This document shows positions 63,769-64,000 of a DNA stretch of 64,000 nucleotides, piece by piece. The translations under genes were made by a program, and so were the position numbers. The DNA is from Prochlorococcus sp. AG-347-L02 (lineage in GTDB: Bacteria; Cyanobacteriota; Cyanobacteriia; PCC-6307; Cyanobiaceae). Location: positions 1 through 64,000 of the forward strand of contig QCCL01000003.1 of the NCBI GenBank assembly GCA_003281255.1, read 5' to 3'. The notes beneath the pieces were generated by a model. It was not told where the DNA came from. It was given only the letters and a program-made list of their open reading frames with translations, and did not search any database. Each line of letters opens with the position of its first letter. Position 1 is the stretch's first letter.

Positions 63769-64000
63769 ATGAAATTTTTAACTATTTTATTCTTAAAATT
63801 TTTACTATTATCAAATTTCCTTTTGGCAGAAACAATACCAACAAAGTCTAAGATTTTAAAACTATCTAGTGATTGTTTTAAAGATTCTCGAACGCAAGTA
63901 TGTAAAGAATTAGTTTCTGAATTAGAAAAACTTCAATTAGTAGTATTTGACCAAAATAGATTCAAATGTCAATCTAGTTTATTGGGGCTGCAAACGGAAA
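63769..64000 (+). CDS. Partial secreted protein, cut by right edge
   Basis: ATG frame of 77 codons still open at the edge. MKFLTILFLKFLLLSNFLLA is a signal peptide with likely cleavage near residue 20. The mature part has SSDCFKDSRTQVCKELVSEL, which suggests a cysteine pair, and a helical run. The family cannot be judged from this fragment. Confidence 0.65.
   Translation, partial: MKFLTILFLKFLLLSNFLLAETIPTKSKILKLSSDCFKDSRTQVCKELVSELEKLQLVVFDQNRFKCQSSLLGLQTE

Overview
The window looks like a stretch of a high-light-adapted Prochlorococcus chromosome. The evidence is very low GC, short intergenic gaps, three tiny high-light-inducible (hli) genes, a kaiB-kaiC pair with no kaiA beside it, a plant-type ferredoxin, an NblS-type sensor kinase, a PSII-S4 protein, and many very short membrane proteins of the kind typical of picocyanobacteria. 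I saw no insertion sequence, integrase, CRISPR array or prophage module. The organism assignment comes from gene content and order, not from a database match.

Region 1 (1-15.7 kb) is accessory in character. It holds an open frame cut by the left edge, a badly frameshifted DUF1543 gene, an LptF/LptG-type permease, a cluster of inverted repeats that may be an RNA gene, three hli genes (two overlapping by one base and ending at a strong terminator), a DUF938 methyltransferase, two membrane desaturases, a DUF805 protein, a cupin, a DMT exporter and about twenty proteins of 31-72 residues. Many of these small genes are my own calls from reading the sequence.

Region 2 (15.8-28.6 kb) mixes enzymes: a YhiN-type flavoprotein, a GAF protein with a cysteine pair at each end of its tail, DUF2214 and DUF1643 proteins, pirin, MurD, a short-chain dehydrogenase, a minimal NAD+-ligase-like nucleotidyltransferase, a photolyase-like FAD protein with an unusual C-terminal region, DoxX, a PNPOx-like flavoprotein, an ICMT-like membrane protein, tRNA-Val(GAC) and the PSII-S4 protein.

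Region 3 (28.6-43.4 kb) is core: serA, prmA, petF, a lumenal pentapeptide protein, rnz, a SpoIID-domain protein, truB, a methyltransferase, rpmA/rplU, the kaiBC clock genes, nblS and purD.

Region 4 (43.5-64 kb) holds purC, an outer-membrane and lipid A block (bamA-like Omp85, lpxC, fabZ, lpxA, lpxB), msrA, pepA, a GIY-YIG-like protein, a TPR protein, DUF1825, tyrS, pyrF, and the minus-strand run plsY / DUF3086 / DUF3119 / MlaE-type permease / sugar-type MFS carrier. It ends with tRNA-Gly(TCC), a glycogen debranching enzyme, the HU gene and a secreted protein cut by the right edge.

The best leads are the ligase-like protein that stops at motif V, the photolyase-like protein with no N-terminal antenna domain, a two-member family of small paralogues (11.2 and 22.0 kb), the inverted-repeat cluster upstream of the first hli gene, a minus-strand terminator inside a convergent coding sequence (32.6 kb), and the multiply frameshifted DUF1543 gene.
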